This document shows positions 8,315 to 17,918 of a DNA stretch of 64,000 nucleotides, piece after piece. How positions within the stretch are numbered: the first letter of the stretch is position 1; each line of letters starts with the position of its first letter. This DNA is from Parabacteroides faecis (GTDB lineage: Bacteria; Bacteroidota; Bacteroidia; Bacteroidales; Tannerellaceae). A program made the position numbers and the translations under genes. The notes beneath the pieces were generated by a model. It worked only from the letters and a program-made list of their open reading frames with translations. It did not search any database and was not told the origin of the DNA. The stretch is taken from assembly GCF_014647375.1 (NCBI RefSeq), contig NZ_BMPB01000019.1, positions 1 through 64,000 of the forward strand. Direction: 5' to 3'.

Positions 8315-9712
8315 ATGAAAAAGTTTTCCAAGAAACAATGGATCAAGTTCGGCATCTCAGCCGTATTGTATATACTCTTTTCGATCTGGATGCAGAACCT
8401 CTGGTTGTTGCTGGGATTGATCGTGCTGGTGGATATCTTCCTGACAAAATACATTCCCTGGGGCGCCTGGAAACGGTCGAAGAACCCGAGTGTACGGAAT
8501 GCATTGGAATGGGTGGACGATATCCTGTTCGCACTGATCGCCGTTTATTTCATCAATCTGTTCATCTTCCAGAACTACCAGATCCCGAGTTCTTCGCTGG
8601 AGAAATCGTTGCTTGTGGGCGATTATCTGTTCGTGAGCAAGTTGAGCTACGGTCCGCGCGTACCGAACACGCCGTTATCATTTCCGTTGGTACAAAACAC
8701 ACTGCCGTTCTTCAACTGCAAGTCGTATCTGGACTGGCCGGAATGGGGGTATAAACGTGTAAAGGGTTTTGGACATGTAAAACGTAACGATATCGTAGTG
8801 TTTAACTTCCCGGCTGGTGACACAGTTGCCCTGAATGTACAGAATCCGAGCTACGACGAACTGGTTGCCCAGTACGGACGTGAAGCCATCCGGCTGGATA
8901 AAAAGACATTCGGAGATGTCATTTATCGCCCCGTAGATAAACGTGAGAATTATGTAAAACGTTGTATCGGTCTACCGGGCGACACGATCGAGCTACGTAA
9001 CAATCAGGTATATATCGATGGAAAACCCGCCAAGAATCCGGAGAACATGCAGTTTAACTACTTTGTTGAAACAGACGGTTCGCCTCTTACGGAGGAACAA
9101 TTCCGCCTGATGGAGGTAAGCAAAAGCGACCGGATACTGGCCTCCAACAACGGGTATTTCCAGGATCTGATGTCATTCCTCGGTTTCGAGCCGATCGCAC
9201 CCGGACAGTTCAACCCGGTTTATCATTTGCCGCTCACCAAGAAGGCGCTGGCCATTGCAGAGAAACTACCTTCTGTGAAAAAGATCGTTATCGAGCCGGA
9301 TGCCTGGTCAGGATCGACTTATCCGGCCTGGTATAAAACCGGTTGGTCACGTGACAACTTCGGTCCGCTATGGATACCGAAAAAAGGAGCGACAATTCCG
9401 CTGAACGAACGTAACATCGCCCTGTACGGCCGTTGCATCAAGAATTACGAAAACAATACACTGGAAGTAAAAGACGGCACCTATTATATCAATGGCAAAC
9501 CGGAGACAGACTATACATTCAAATATGATTATTACTGGATGATGGGTGATAACCGCCATAACAGTGCCGACAGCCGTTCGTGGGGATTCGTTCCGGAAGA
9601 TCATATCGTAGGAAAACCGATCCTGATCTGGCTGTCACTGGATAAAGACCGTAGCCTGTTCGACGGTGGTATCCGCTGGAACCGTCTGTTCCGCATGGTG
9701 CACCCGGATTGA
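8315..9712 (+). CDS. lepB: Signal peptidase I (active copy)
   Basis: This inner-membrane protease cleaves Sec signal peptides from exported proteins. Hydrophobic segments lie at about 12-45 and 69-86. The catalytic serine is S94 (QIPSSSL), and the catalytic lysine is K215 in box D (YVKRCIGLPGDTIEL). Box E is YYWMMGDNRHNSADSRSWGFVP. At 465 aa it is longer than the E. coli enzyme (324 aa) because of large insertions in the catalytic region, a common feature in Bacteroidetes. It lies 19 bp before a second, altered copy. Confidence 0.95.
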   Translation: MKKFSKKQWIKFGISAVLYILFSIWMQNLWLLLGLIVLVDIFLTKYIPWGAWKRSKNPSVRNALEWVDDILFALIAVYFINLFIFQNYQIPSSSLEKSLLVGDYLFVSKLSYGPRVPNTPLSFPLVQNTLPFFNCKSYLDWPEWGYKRVKGFGHVKRNDIVVFNFPAGDTVALNVQNPSYDELVAQYGREAIRLDKKTFGDVIYRPVDKRENYVKRCIGLPGDTIELRNNQVYIDGKPAKNPENMQFNYFVETDGSPLTEEQFRLMEVSKSDRILASNNGYFQDLMSFLGFEPIAPGQFNPVYHLPLTKKALAIAEKLPSVKKIVIEPDAWSGSTYPAWYKTGWSRDNFGPLWIPKKGATIPLNERNIALYGRCIKNYENNTLEVKDGTYYINGKPETDYTFKYDYYWMMGDNRHNSADSRSWGFVPEDHIVGKPILIWLSLDKDRSLFDGGIRWNRLFRMVHPD

Positions 9713-9731
9713 CAGTTGACATATTGATTCT

Positions 9732-10589
9732 ATGGCAAAACAGACCTTCATATCTGCTGTAAAATGGCTGGCTACGATCGCGTTGCTGGCTGGAGGCGTT
9801 ATGGCAGTCCGTTACTATTGTATGGAGTCATTCCGTGTATCGACCGATTCTATGGAGGCTGCATTACATAAAGGCGATTATATCCTGGTCAACAAGTTGC
9901 CGTTGAAAGATAATCCCGGACGTAACAGGGTGGTTTTATTCACCAGCCCGTTGCTGAAAGATACCGTTTCAAACCCTTTATTCCTGAGTCGTTGTATCGG
10001 TATGCCCGGCGATACGATCCGTGTCGGCAACGATGGCTATCGGGTCAACGGCAAACTGATCCCTCATTCCCCCCAATCGCTCAACCGTTATATGGTGACG
10101 AAGGCCGGGCAGAACGAGTTATCAGCCGTACAGAAGAAACTGAATATACCCATCAGGGAATGGAAAGAAGAGGCATTCGGCTTCTCCCTCTACCTTACCT
10201 CTTTCGAAGAATATCAGATCAGGGAGGAGTTATCGGAAGACACCAATATCCATTTTATAAAAGACCATACGGATAGTTATGAACTGATCGTTCCCCGGAA
10301 AGGTAGAGCTTACCGACTCGATGCAGCCGCATTGACTGCCTGCCGTGAAGCAATTCAGACTGAAGCCGGCGACAAAGCGGTATTCCGCAACGGGAAATTA
10401 TTCCTCGACGGCCGGGAAACAGATTTCTTCTTCTTCGATCAGGATTATTACTGGATGCTTTCGGACAATACCAACGAAGCGATAGACTCCCGCCATCTGG
10501 GATTCATCCCCCGCGATCATATCATAGGAAACGCCTGGTTCTGCTGGTATAGCAAAGACAGGCAACGAATATTTAAACCCGTAAACTGA
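9732..10589 (+). CDS. Signal peptidase I paralogue lacking the catalytic lysine
   Basis: This is a 285-aa S26-family protein with one N-terminal membrane segment (11-28). The serine box is intact (VSTDSMEAALHKGDY, S40), and so is the substrate-side box (YYWMLSDNTNEAIDSRHLGFIP). In box D, however, the residue before Arg is Ser (FLSRCIGMPGD, S86-R87), where active enzymes have Lys. The codons are clear (agt cgt tgt), so this is not a reading-frame slip. The protein may be inactive, may use another base, or may act as a partner of the neighbouring LepB. It is co-transcribed with lepB and is 2 bp from wbqC. Confidence 0.85.
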   Translation: MAKQTFISAVKWLATIALLAGGVMAVRYYCMESFRVSTDSMEAALHKGDYILVNKLPLKDNPGRNRVVLFTSPLLKDTVSNPLFLSRCIGMPGDTIRVGNDGYRVNGKLIPHSPQSLNRYMVTKAGQNELSAVQKKLNIPIREWKEEAFGFSLYLTSFEEYQIREELSEDTNIHFIKDHTDSYELIVPRKGRAYRLDAAALTACREAIQTEAGDKAVFRNGKLFLDGRETDFFFFDQDYYWMLSDNTNEAIDSRHLGFIPRDHIIGNAWFCWYSKDRQRIFKPVN

Positions 10590-10591
10590 TC

Positions 10592-11218
10592 ATGCAACCT
10601 GTATATATTTCATCGGCCTACCTGGGCCCGGTACAACAATACTGTAAACTTTTCCAATTTGAAGAAGTACGGATCGAAACAGCCGAAAACTACCTGAAAC
10701 AAACCTATCGCAACCGCTGTACAATAGCAGCCGCCAACGGTCCGCTATCGCTCTCCGTCCCCATTATCAAGCCCGACACTCCGAAGTGCCCGACAAAGGA
10801 TATCCGCATATCCGATCATGGAAACTGGCGCCATCTACACTGGAATGCGTTAATATCTGCTTATAATATGAGTCCTTTCTTTGAATATTATGAAGAAGAG
10901 TTCGCCCCGTTTTATGAAAAGAAGTTCGATTTCCTGTTCGACTTCAATGAAGAGTTACGCAGGTTGGTTTGCCGTTTACTGGATTTACAGCCGAACATTG
11001 TCTATACGGAAACATATATGCCGGAAGTAGTGAATGATTTCCGGGAGATCATCCGCCCGAAACACGAAGGGGAAGATCCAGACTTCATCCCGCAACCCTA
11101 TTACCAGGTATTCCGGGATAAATTCGGATTCCTCCCCAACTTAAGTATCGTAGACTTACTATTTAATATGGGACCGGAAGGAATACTTATTTTGCGCGAT
11201 TCCGTCCGCCATTCATAG
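10592..11218 (+). CDS. WbqC-like family protein
   Basis: This 208-aa protein has the WbqC pattern: YISSAYLGPVQQYCKLFQF at the start, a TYRNRCTIAAANGPLSLSVPI block, and WRHLHWNALISAYNMSPFFEYY. Family members occur in surface-polysaccharide clusters, but the reaction is not settled. Here it is the last gene of the dapB-lepB-lepB2 operon, with a 2-bp gap, so its role is probably a housekeeping one. Its end lies 3 bp from the end of the convergent HU gene. Confidence 0.85.
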   Translation: MQPVYISSAYLGPVQQYCKLFQFEEVRIETAENYLKQTYRNRCTIAAANGPLSLSVPIIKPDTPKCPTKDIRISDHGNWRHLHWNALISAYNMSPFFEYYEEEFAPFYEKKFDFLFDFNEELRRLVCRLLDLQPNIVYTETYMPEVVNDFREIIRPKHEGEDPDFIPQPYYQVFRDKFGFLPNLSIVDLLFNMGPEGILILRDSVRHS

Positions 11219-11221
11219 CAG

Positions 11222-11497
11222 TTACTTGTTCAAATCTTCAAAAAGATATTTACCAACGCTGAATTTCACACTCAGACGTTTCGGGATGACAACAACCTCA
11301 CCTGTTTTGGGGTTGCGGGCCGGACGACTATTCTGCTCTCTTGGAGAAAGAGTACCAAAACCTTTCAGTACTATCGGGTCTCTCTGACGAAGTGCATCAG
11401 TCGCAACAGAACAAAATGCTTCGAGCATTGCATCTACATCTTTTTTACTACAACCACTTTCAGCAGCTATAGCTGCAATTAAATCTGACCGTTTCAT
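11222..11497 (-). CDS. HU-family DNA-binding protein
   Basis: This 91-aa histone-like protein binds and bends DNA. It has the HU/IHF layout: N-terminal helices (MKRSDLIAAIAAESGCSKKDVDAML), the FGTLSPREQNSRPARNPKTGE beta-arm region with the conserved RPARNPKTGE, and a C-terminal helix (GKYLFEDLNK). It is a single gene with its own upstream AT-rich region. It is not clear from sequence whether it works as a homodimer or with another HU. Confidence 0.95.
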   Translation of the reverse strand: MKRSDLIAAIAAESGCSKKDVDAMLEAFCSVATDALRQRDPIVLKGFGTLSPREQNSRPARNPKTGEVVVIPKRLSVKFSVGKYLFEDLNK

Positions 11498-11578
11498 TTG
11501 CTTTTATTAATTAAAGTACAACCTTTGTTAAAAAAATTCTCTTGGTAAAATCTCAGATTAGTTGAATATTAATGGATA

Positions 11579-11586
11579 CAAACGTA
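11579..11586 (-). promoter_or_regulatory. Candidate -7 box for the HU gene
   Basis: The minus strand reads TACGTTTG, a full TAnnTTTG match 82 bases before the start at 11497. A second match, TATTTTTG, lies at 11589-11596. The surrounding 300 bp are very AT-rich and hold no gene. Confidence 0.4.
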
Positions 11587-11739
11587 ATCAAAAATATTAA
11601 GTATCTACTCTTTTTGCTGATTTATTTTTAATTACGGTATAAAAATAATACTATTCGGCAATATATACTGGAAAATATCCAAAGACAACATAAAATAAAG
11701 CTTTTAACTCTATCTACAGGCCTTTTACTTCAAAAATAT

Positions 11740-11747
11740 TACCTTTG
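11740..11747 (+). promoter_or_regulatory. -7 box for the tandem TPR kinase operon
   Basis: TACCTTTG is a full TAnnTTTG match 49 bases before the first kinase start at 11796. Confidence 0.55.
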
Positions 11748-11795
11748 TAACATTGTTTTTCAAGACGAATAAAGATTTGTCTTCAACAGTAACCT

Positions 11796-13865
11796 ATGAC
11801 AAAAAAGATTTCAACGATATTGCTAATTATAATGACAGGATTATTCTCTTGCACACAGTTGCGGGCAGAGATAGACCGGGCCCTGACTGACAGCTTATGC
11901 AATGTCTTGAAAAACACGAAAGACCCGGCTCAAAAATTGCCTGTATTACTTTATTTATCCCAACTGTACTGGCAAAAACCAGAAGAAGCTTCTTATCTGA
12001 AAGAACTAGTCGACCTGTCCACTGAGCTCGATTCTCTGAACTACGTTTACGATGGATATTCAAAATTATGCCGTTACTATTTCAACGATTCTCAGTTAGA
12101 CAGCCTGATCATCATGAAAAATCGATTGGACTCAATCTGTCGACAACATTCGGTGACACCCCCAGTATTTTTTCAGGTCAGAAATCTATTATGCAAATAT
12201 TATCAGGGAGAATTAAACTATGAGCTGGCTATCAGTGAGGCTTTTAAACTATTGAACGATGCTAAAAAAGCACAAAACGATTATGCATTGATGCTGGCAA
12301 ACCAAAGTATAGGATTTGCTTATCAAGCTATGGGCCGAAATAAAGAAGCCGTTGTTGCATACCGTAAAGGACTGGAATACTTACATAAGTTAAAGGACAA
12401 CCCGATTTATGAAATACAATATCTATCAGAAATGCTCCCATCGTTTCTGGATGAAAACCTATTGGCTGAATCCAGGCAAATACTGGACAGATACAACGAA
12501 CTGTATCAGATCGCAAGTAAAATATTTGAAACTAAAGGAATCCCCTACCGATCTATATGGCATCGCTGGCTGTTCAATAGCTATTACGCTGAATTATATA
12601 TGAAAATGGGACAGCTTGACAAAGCAGGAAAATATATAAAAGAAGCAAGCAAATATACGGCCAACTCGACCGAAGAAAACATGAAATACCCATATTACCG
12701 CATAAAAGCTCTGTACCATCTCAAGACAAAAGATTACCAAAAGGCACTTGAAGAGATCGACAAGGGATTGGATATCGAAGTACAGCCCAATTACCTGAAA
12801 CTAAAGATCGAGATTCTGCGTGCCGACGGGCAAAAAGCCAACGCAATAGCAACTTATGAAGACCTGTTCGCTTTGGATGCACAGATAAAAACAGAGGCAT
12901 TCGACCGCCAGATTTCCCAACTCCGCCTATTAAACGACCTGAACGACCAGGAACAGCAAACGTTCGAATTACAACGGCAAAACGATGAACTGGCAATGCA
13001 GCGACAATTGGTAAGAATGGGTATGTGGATTTCACTGTTATTGCTGGTCCTTTTATCCCTACTGGTTTGTTATTTTCTGCATTCCAATAAACTGAAAAAT
13101 GCGTTGCAAAGGGAAAAAGACTCATTGGTGGAACTGGAAAAACAATTACAGATCGCCAAAGAAAAAGCAGAAGAAACAGACCGGCAAAAGACTGCTTTCA
13201 TTGCGAAAGTCAGCCATGAAATACGCACCCCTTTGAATGCGATCGTCGGGTTCTCCAAACTATTAGGCGAAGAGGACGATTTCTACTCAGAAGAGGAAAA
13301 GCTCGAATTTGCCGGATTAATCAAAAGCAACTTCGAACTGCTGATGGCTATAGTAAACAACATACTCGACCTCTCGCTGCTGGAAGCCGGTAGAGTAAAA
13401 CCAGCCATAGACGCTTACGATGCCATAGCCTGTTGCCGGGAAGTCATAGAAGAAATAAAGCATCTCATACTCCCCAGAGTAAGACTGACATTTATCCCAC
13501 CTGTCGAACAGTATATGTTAAACACAGACAAACAGCGTTTCAAACAAATCCTGATAAACCTACTGGGAAATGCCGCCAAATTCACCCGCGACGGAGAAAT
13601 TAGACTCACATTCGAAATAGAGCCGAATCTCCACCAGATCCGGTTGTCGGTAACAGACACAGGATGTGGCATTCCTATTGAGAAGCATCCGCACATATTC
13701 GACCGATTCGAAAAAGTAAACGAATTTGTCCAGGGGGCTGGCTTAGGATTAGCAATCAGTCTGCTAATCGCCCAACTACTAAAAGGCAGTTTATACATAG
13801 ACTCCACCTATACGTCTGGTGCCCGCTTTGTCTTTATCCATCCAATCGGACTTACAAACCAATAA
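11796..13865 (+). CDS. TPR-containing membrane histidine kinase, copy 1
   Basis: This 689-aa protein starts with a signal sequence (lipobox-like GLFSC, C19), followed by a long helical TPR-type region (about 30-370) predicted to lie in the periplasm, one membrane segment (about 407-430), a coiled coil, and a kinase core. Phospho-acceptor H474 lies in [18 protein letters not shown]. The ATP-binding domain has NLLGNAAKFTRDG, DTGCGIP and GAGLGLAIS. There is no receiver or DNA-binding domain, so it must hand phosphate to a protein encoded elsewhere. It is followed after 11 bp by a paralogue with the same architecture. The signal is unknown. Confidence 0.88.
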   Translation: MTKKISTILLIIMTGLFSCTQLRAEIDRALTDSLCNVLKNTKDPAQKLPVLLYLSQLYWQKPEEASYLKELVDLSTELDSLNYVYDGYSKLCRYYFNDSQLDSLIIMKNRLDSICRQHSVTPPVFFQVRNLLCKYYQGELNYELAISEAFKLLNDAKKAQNDYALMLANQSIGFAYQAMGRNKEAVVAYRKGLEYLHKLKDNPIYEIQYLSEMLPSFLDENLLAESRQILDRYNELYQIASKIFETKGIPYRSIWHRWLFNSYYAELYMKMGQLDKAGKYIKEASKYTANSTEENMKYPYYRIKALYHLKTKDYQKALEEIDKGLDIEVQPNYLKLKIEILRADGQKANAIATYEDLFALDAQIKTEAFDRQISQLRLLNDLNDQEQQTFELQRQNDELAMQRQLVRMGMWISLLLLVLLSLLVCYFLHSNKLKNALQREKDSLVELEKQLQIAKEKAEETDRQKTAFIAKVSHEIRTPLNAIVGFSKLLGEEDDFYSEEEKLEFAGLIKSNFELLMAIVNNILDLSLLEAGRVKPAIDAYDAIACCREVIEEIKHLILPRVRLTFIPPVEQYMLNTDKQRFKQILINLLGNAAKFTRDGEIRLTFEIEPNLHQIRLSVTDTGCGIPIEKHPHIFDRFEKVNEFVQGAGLGLAISLLIAQLLKGSLYIDSTYTSGARFVFIHPIGLTNQ

Positions 13866-13876
13866 CAACCAGGAAG

Positions 13877-15979
13877 ATGCAGCATACTTTTTTCAAATAT
13901 CATCCTTCTATATGGAAAGTAACAGGATTCTTATTGTTACTTTTCGTCCTACCTGCTTCAGCGATCAAAGAACACAAGACAGAGATAGATAGTCTTAACC
14001 GCATTTTATCGGAGCATCCCTCTCCCTGCCGGTCAATTCCCGTGTTATCCCGGCTCGCAAAGCTTCATGAACAGAAACCTGAACAAGTCGTATATCTGAA
14101 AGAACAAATAAAGGAAGCAGAAAAGATCGATTCCATCCAGGCCGTCTATGCTGCTCTATCCGAAATTTCCGTTTATTATTATAACATGAAAAACGGAAGC
14201 GACAGTTTAACTTACTGGGTACAACAGATCGACTCGATCACCCATAAACGCAACGAGTACCCCGACGTATTGTTCAGGGCTAAATCATTGTATTGCCAGG
14301 ATTTATTATGGAGTGGCAATTATGAAGAATCCATGAACCGCATAACCGATCTATATCAACTGGCAGTAGAGAAAAAGCAAAATTACGGACTTATGCGTTG
14401 CTCGGAATGCCTCGGTCAGATCTACCAGGCCATCCGCCGGGACAGTGATGCTGTCGTCGCTTTCCAGGATGGACTCGACCGATTGGAACAACTGGGAGGA
14501 GATGAAGAGACCGAACTGCGTTTAATCTCCTATCAGATAGAATCGAACCTGCGAACCGATGCGTATGAAAAGACAGCCGGAATGCTCGCTGCTTATAAAA
14601 AGTTGATCGACAAACTAAATGAATTGAATGCCACCCACAACGGCCTGTATGTGGTTAACCGCGAATACTGGCTTTTTTATTCTTTTTATACCGACCTGTA
14701 TCTACAAGAGAATAAATTAGATAAAGCCAAGGAAGCGCTCGATATGGCAACTCGTTTCGAAGGTAGCGAATTTGTAGAAGGCGATTATGCCTGCAGAGTC
14801 TATCTGAGCGTAAAGTCCCGTTATTATGCCCAAACCGGCAATCTCTCTACTGCCTTATATTACATTGACAAACTATTGGAAGAAAAGCGTTTGCCGGAAG
14901 CATTGCTACTGAAAGTCGATATGTTGAAAAAACAAGGTAAACAGGATGAAGTATTGGCACTCTATGACGAAATAGATACATATAACACGAAAAGAAACGA
15001 TGAAATGTTTCTGCGCCAGGTCAATCAATTACGCACCTTGCACGATATAAATTTCGAAATTGCGTTAAAAGAAAAAATAAAGAACAACCAGAAACAGATC
15101 AGACAGGAACGTTATCAGCTGATCTTTTTTATCTCACTGATCATCATATTAATAATAATTCTATACATTCTATACATTTACATTCGCCGGACACAACGTT
15201 TGAAAAACGATTTATTGCAGGAAAAGCACACTTTGCTGGAGTCAAAAGAGAAACTGATACTTGAAACGATGCGAGCCGATGAAGCCAGTTATATGAAAAG
15301 TTCTTTCATCGCAGATATGAGCCATGAGATACGTACACCTTTAAACGCAATTGCCGGTTTCTCCGAATTACTGATAGATGAAGCAACCGAGTCAAAAGAA
15401 AAAAAAGAATATTCCGCTATTATCCAAAATAACACGGACTTGATGTTGACATTGGTAAATGACGTACTCGACCTGTCGAAAATGAAGACAGGCGATATGA
15501 GTTTCAATTTACAGAAAGTTCCCCTGGCTGAATGTTGCCAGAAGGCTCTCGACAGCATCCGGCAGAGTGTCCACGAAGGAGTGGCACTGACATTTAATCC
15601 GGCTCCGGAACAGGTCATAATAAAAACGGATGTCATGCGCCTGCAACAATTATTTACAAACCTTCTGGACAATGCGATCAAGTTTACAGAAAAAGGCGAA
15701 ATCAACCTTGCTTATAGCCTGGAAGCCGACAGAAAACAAGTGCGCATAACGGTAACCGACACCGGGACAGGCATCCCTCCGGAAATACAGGAAGAGATAT
15801 TCAAACGTTTTAAAAAACAGGATGACAGCAAGGCCGGGACAGGACTGGGACTTCCTATATGCTATTATATCGCTGAACATTTAAGCGGGCCGGGCAAGAT
15901 ATTTCTGGATACTTCCTATACCGCCGGAGCCCGCTTTGTGTTTATTCATCCTTGTGAAACAGACGTTCCCGTCATTTAA
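13877..15979 (+). CDS. TPR-containing membrane histidine kinase, copy 2
   Basis: This is a 700-aa paralogue of the gene before it, alignable along the whole length (for example KPEEASYLKEL versus [11 protein letters not shown]). It has a signal peptide, periplasmic TPR-type helices, a membrane segment (about 414-436), a coiled coil, H483 in [18 protein letters not shown], and ATPase boxes [20 protein letters not shown] and GTGLGLPI. The last strand motif ([12 protein letters not shown]) matches the end of copy 1 ([12 protein letters not shown]). It arose by tandem duplication. The 3' end overlaps the convergent phnW gene by 8 bp. Confidence 0.88.
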   Translation: MQHTFFKYHPSIWKVTGFLLLLFVLPASAIKEHKTEIDSLNRILSEHPSPCRSIPVLSRLAKLHEQKPEQVVYLKEQIKEAEKIDSIQAVYAALSEISVYYYNMKNGSDSLTYWVQQIDSITHKRNEYPDVLFRAKSLYCQDLLWSGNYEESMNRITDLYQLAVEKKQNYGLMRCSECLGQIYQAIRRDSDAVVAFQDGLDRLEQLGGDEETELRLISYQIESNLRTDAYEKTAGMLAAYKKLIDKLNELNATHNGLYVVNREYWLFYSFYTDLYLQENKLDKAKEALDMATRFEGSEFVEGDYACRVYLSVKSRYYAQTGNLSTALYYIDKLLEEKRLPEALLLKVDMLKKQGKQDEVLALYDEIDTYNTKRNDEMFLRQVNQLRTLHDINFEIALKEKIKNNQKQIRQERYQLIFFISLIIILIIILYILYIYIRRTQRLKNDLLQEKHTLLESKEKLILETMRADEASYMKSSFIADMSHEIRTPLNAIAGFSELLIDEATESKEKKEYSAIIQNNTDLMLTLVNDVLDLSKMKTGDMSFNLQKVPLAECCQKALDSIRQSVHEGVALTFNPAPEQVIIKTDVMRLQQLFTNLLDNAIKFTEKGEINLAYSLEADRKQVRITVTDTGTGIPPEIQEEIFKRFKKQDDSKAGTGLGLPICYYIAEHLSGPGKIFLDTSYTAGARFVFIHPCETDVPVI

Positions 15980-17063
15980 CAGGCGTCAGTTTTATCGCTT
16001 CCAATAATCTTTCCATATCCTGTGGGAAGACATCTCCGATATTACCGATACGGAAGGTGTCGGCATCCGAAATCTTTCCGGGATAAATAACAAAACCTTT
16101 CTGTTTTAGGGCTTCATAAAAAGCCGGAAAGTCAAAATCTGCATGAGGATATAAGAAAGAGGTAATGATAGGCCCTTGTGAAGCATCCGGCAATAACGTC
16201 TTGAATCCCAATGCACGCATACCATCCACCAAGGTGCGGTGACTCTTTTTATAACGTTCGTAACGGGCAGCGATGCCTCCTTCTTCATTCAGTTCTTTCA
16301 TTGCCTGGTAAAAGGCACGGACTACATGGGTAGGAGACGTAAAACGCCATTTGCCTCCTCCTTTTTCCATCGTTTCCCATTGTGCATAGATATCCAGTGA
16401 CAGTGAACGGGCCACCCCTTTACAAGCCATCAGTTTTTCTTTCTTTGCAATGACAAAACCAAAACCGGGAACTCCCTGGATGCATTTATTGGCACTGCTC
16501 ACCAGAAAATCGATATCTAATTTCTTCATATCGATAGGCACGCCTCCGAAACTACTCATCGCATCCACGATAAACGTGATCCCCTTGCCACGGATCACTT
16601 CCGCTACCTCTTCGATCGGATTCAGCAAACCGGTCGTTGTTTCACTGTGCACCATAGACAGATGGGTGATACCCGGATTTTCTTCCAAAGCACGGCGGGC
16701 AACTTCTCCTGTGATCAGCTCCGTTTCGTGCAGAGAAACCAATACATGGTCGATATGGTAATATTCCGCAATCTGTGCCATACGTTTTCCGTATGCGCCA
16801 TTCGCAAGGATCAGCAGCTTGTCGGCCGGTTTTACGGCAGCTCCGATCGTTGCTTCTACGCAGTAAGTGCCGCTTCCCTGTAAAAGCACATCGGTATATT
16901 CGTTCTCGTCCAGTCCCGCAATGGCCAGTAAGCCTTTACGGATCGGAGTTACAATTCCTTCATTATAATCTTTATCCCAGGTACACCAATCCTGGAGCAT
17001 GGCTTCGCGTACAGTCTGTGACGTACTCAACGGGCCGGGAGTGAGTAAAAGATAATTTCTCAT
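15972..17063 (-). CDS. phnW: 2-aminoethylphosphonate--pyruvate transaminase
   Basis: This PLP enzyme converts 2-aminoethylphosphonate and pyruvate to phosphonoacetaldehyde and alanine. The N-terminus ([19 protein letters not shown]), [22 protein letters not shown] and the PLP lysine K193 ([16 protein letters not shown]) are those of PhnW. At 363 aa it has the family length. It is the last gene of an operon, 26 bp after phnX, so it feeds its product straight to PhnX. No PEP mutase is nearby, so the direction is breakdown rather than synthesis. Confidence 0.95.
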   Translation of the reverse strand: MRNYLLLTPGPLSTSQTVREAMLQDWCTWDKDYNEGIVTPIRKGLLAIAGLDENEYTDVLLQGSGTYCVEATIGAAVKPADKLLILANGAYGKRMAQIAEYYHIDHVLVSLHETELITGEVARRALEENPGITHLSMVHSETTTGLLNPIEEVAEVIRGKGITFIVDAMSSFGGVPIDMKKLDIDFLVSSANKCIQGVPGFGFVIAKKEKLMACKGVARSLSLDIYAQWETMEKGGGKWRFTSPTHVVRAFYQAMKELNEEGGIAARYERYKKSHRTLVDGMRALGFKTLLPDASQGPIITSFLYPHADFDFPAFYEALKQKGFVIYPGKISDADTFRIGNIGDVFPQDMERLLEAIKLTPVK

Positions 17064-17089
17064 TTCAATGGATATGTTATGTCGTTATT

Positions 17090-17872
17090 TTATCTATTAA
17101 TTTTCTCAATGCAAGCAGGTAGTTCAGTAATATTATCCAGTACAAAATGGGCACCTGCTGCCAGCATTCGTTCACGCACTTCCCGTTTCAGTTCCGCCAG
17201 CTCGTCGGCAGAGCGATGGTTGTATTCTTCCTCCGTAATTCCCATCTCGTTACTTCCTGTTACGATACCGATGCTCCACACCTTCGCATTCAGGCCCTCT
17301 TTGATGTCGGCAATCGTATCGCCCACCTTAACGACGTTATCCACAGACGGGATAGCCAGATCGATCATATTCTTATAGATCATATAAGGTGCAGGACGTC
17401 CGGCGGGAACATCATCCGGGGTAACCAGGTTATCGACTTCGTAGCCTTTGGCTGCGGCATCAGGACGGACCACATCCATCATAGCCTGTGTATAACCGGT
17501 TGTAGAGCCGATCTTTATACCGTCTTCGCGCAACAATTTGATCGTGTCGAGTACGCCCGGTATCGGCGTGGTAAAATTCTTCAGAGAAGCAAACAGATGT
17601 TTCTCGAAACTCTGGTACATCTCATTTACATCGGTCATATTCCAGTCGCGGCCATAACGGGCACGGAACTTATCACTGACGTCCGGCATGTTCAGAATTG
17701 CTTTGATATGATCAATCTTGAGGAGTCCCATCGGCTCACGTGCCTGACGGTAAGTAATATCGATCCCTTTTTCTTCCGAGAAAACTTTCAGGAAAGCGTT
17801 CAGAGGGGCAAAACAACCAAAATCGACGGCCGTTCCGGCCCAGTCCATAATTACACATGAAATCTTCTTCAT
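17090..17872 (-). CDS. phnX: Phosphonoacetaldehyde hydrolase (phosphonatase)
   Basis: This HAD-family enzyme splits phosphonoacetaldehyde into acetaldehyde and phosphate. The nucleophile is D10 in the DWAGTAVDFG motif, and the cap lysine expected to form a Schiff base is K52 (EPMGLLKIDHIKA). Further HAD motifs are GSTTGYT and KVGDTIADIKEGLNA. The length of 260 aa is typical. Together with PhnW it makes the complete two-step route from 2-aminoethylphosphonate to inorganic phosphate. Confidence 0.95.
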   Translation of the reverse strand: MKKISCVIMDWAGTAVDFGCFAPLNAFLKVFSEEKGIDITYRQAREPMGLLKIDHIKAILNMPDVSDKFRARYGRDWNMTDVNEMYQSFEKHLFASLKNFTTPIPGVLDTIKLLREDGIKIGSTTGYTQAMMDVVRPDAAAKGYEVDNLVTPDDVPAGRPAPYMIYKNMIDLAIPSVDNVVKVGDTIADIKEGLNAKVWSIGIVTGSNEMGITEEEYNHRSADELAELKREVRERMLAAGAHFVLDNITELPACIEKINR

Positions 17873-17918
17873 AACTTATTATTTATACTAATTATTCTTT
17901 TATTCCGGCATATCAAAT

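Noticed and set aside
17147..17860. 237-codon plus-strand frame opposite phnX
   Set aside because: It lies entirely over phnX, whose motifs are clear; the product has no family features.
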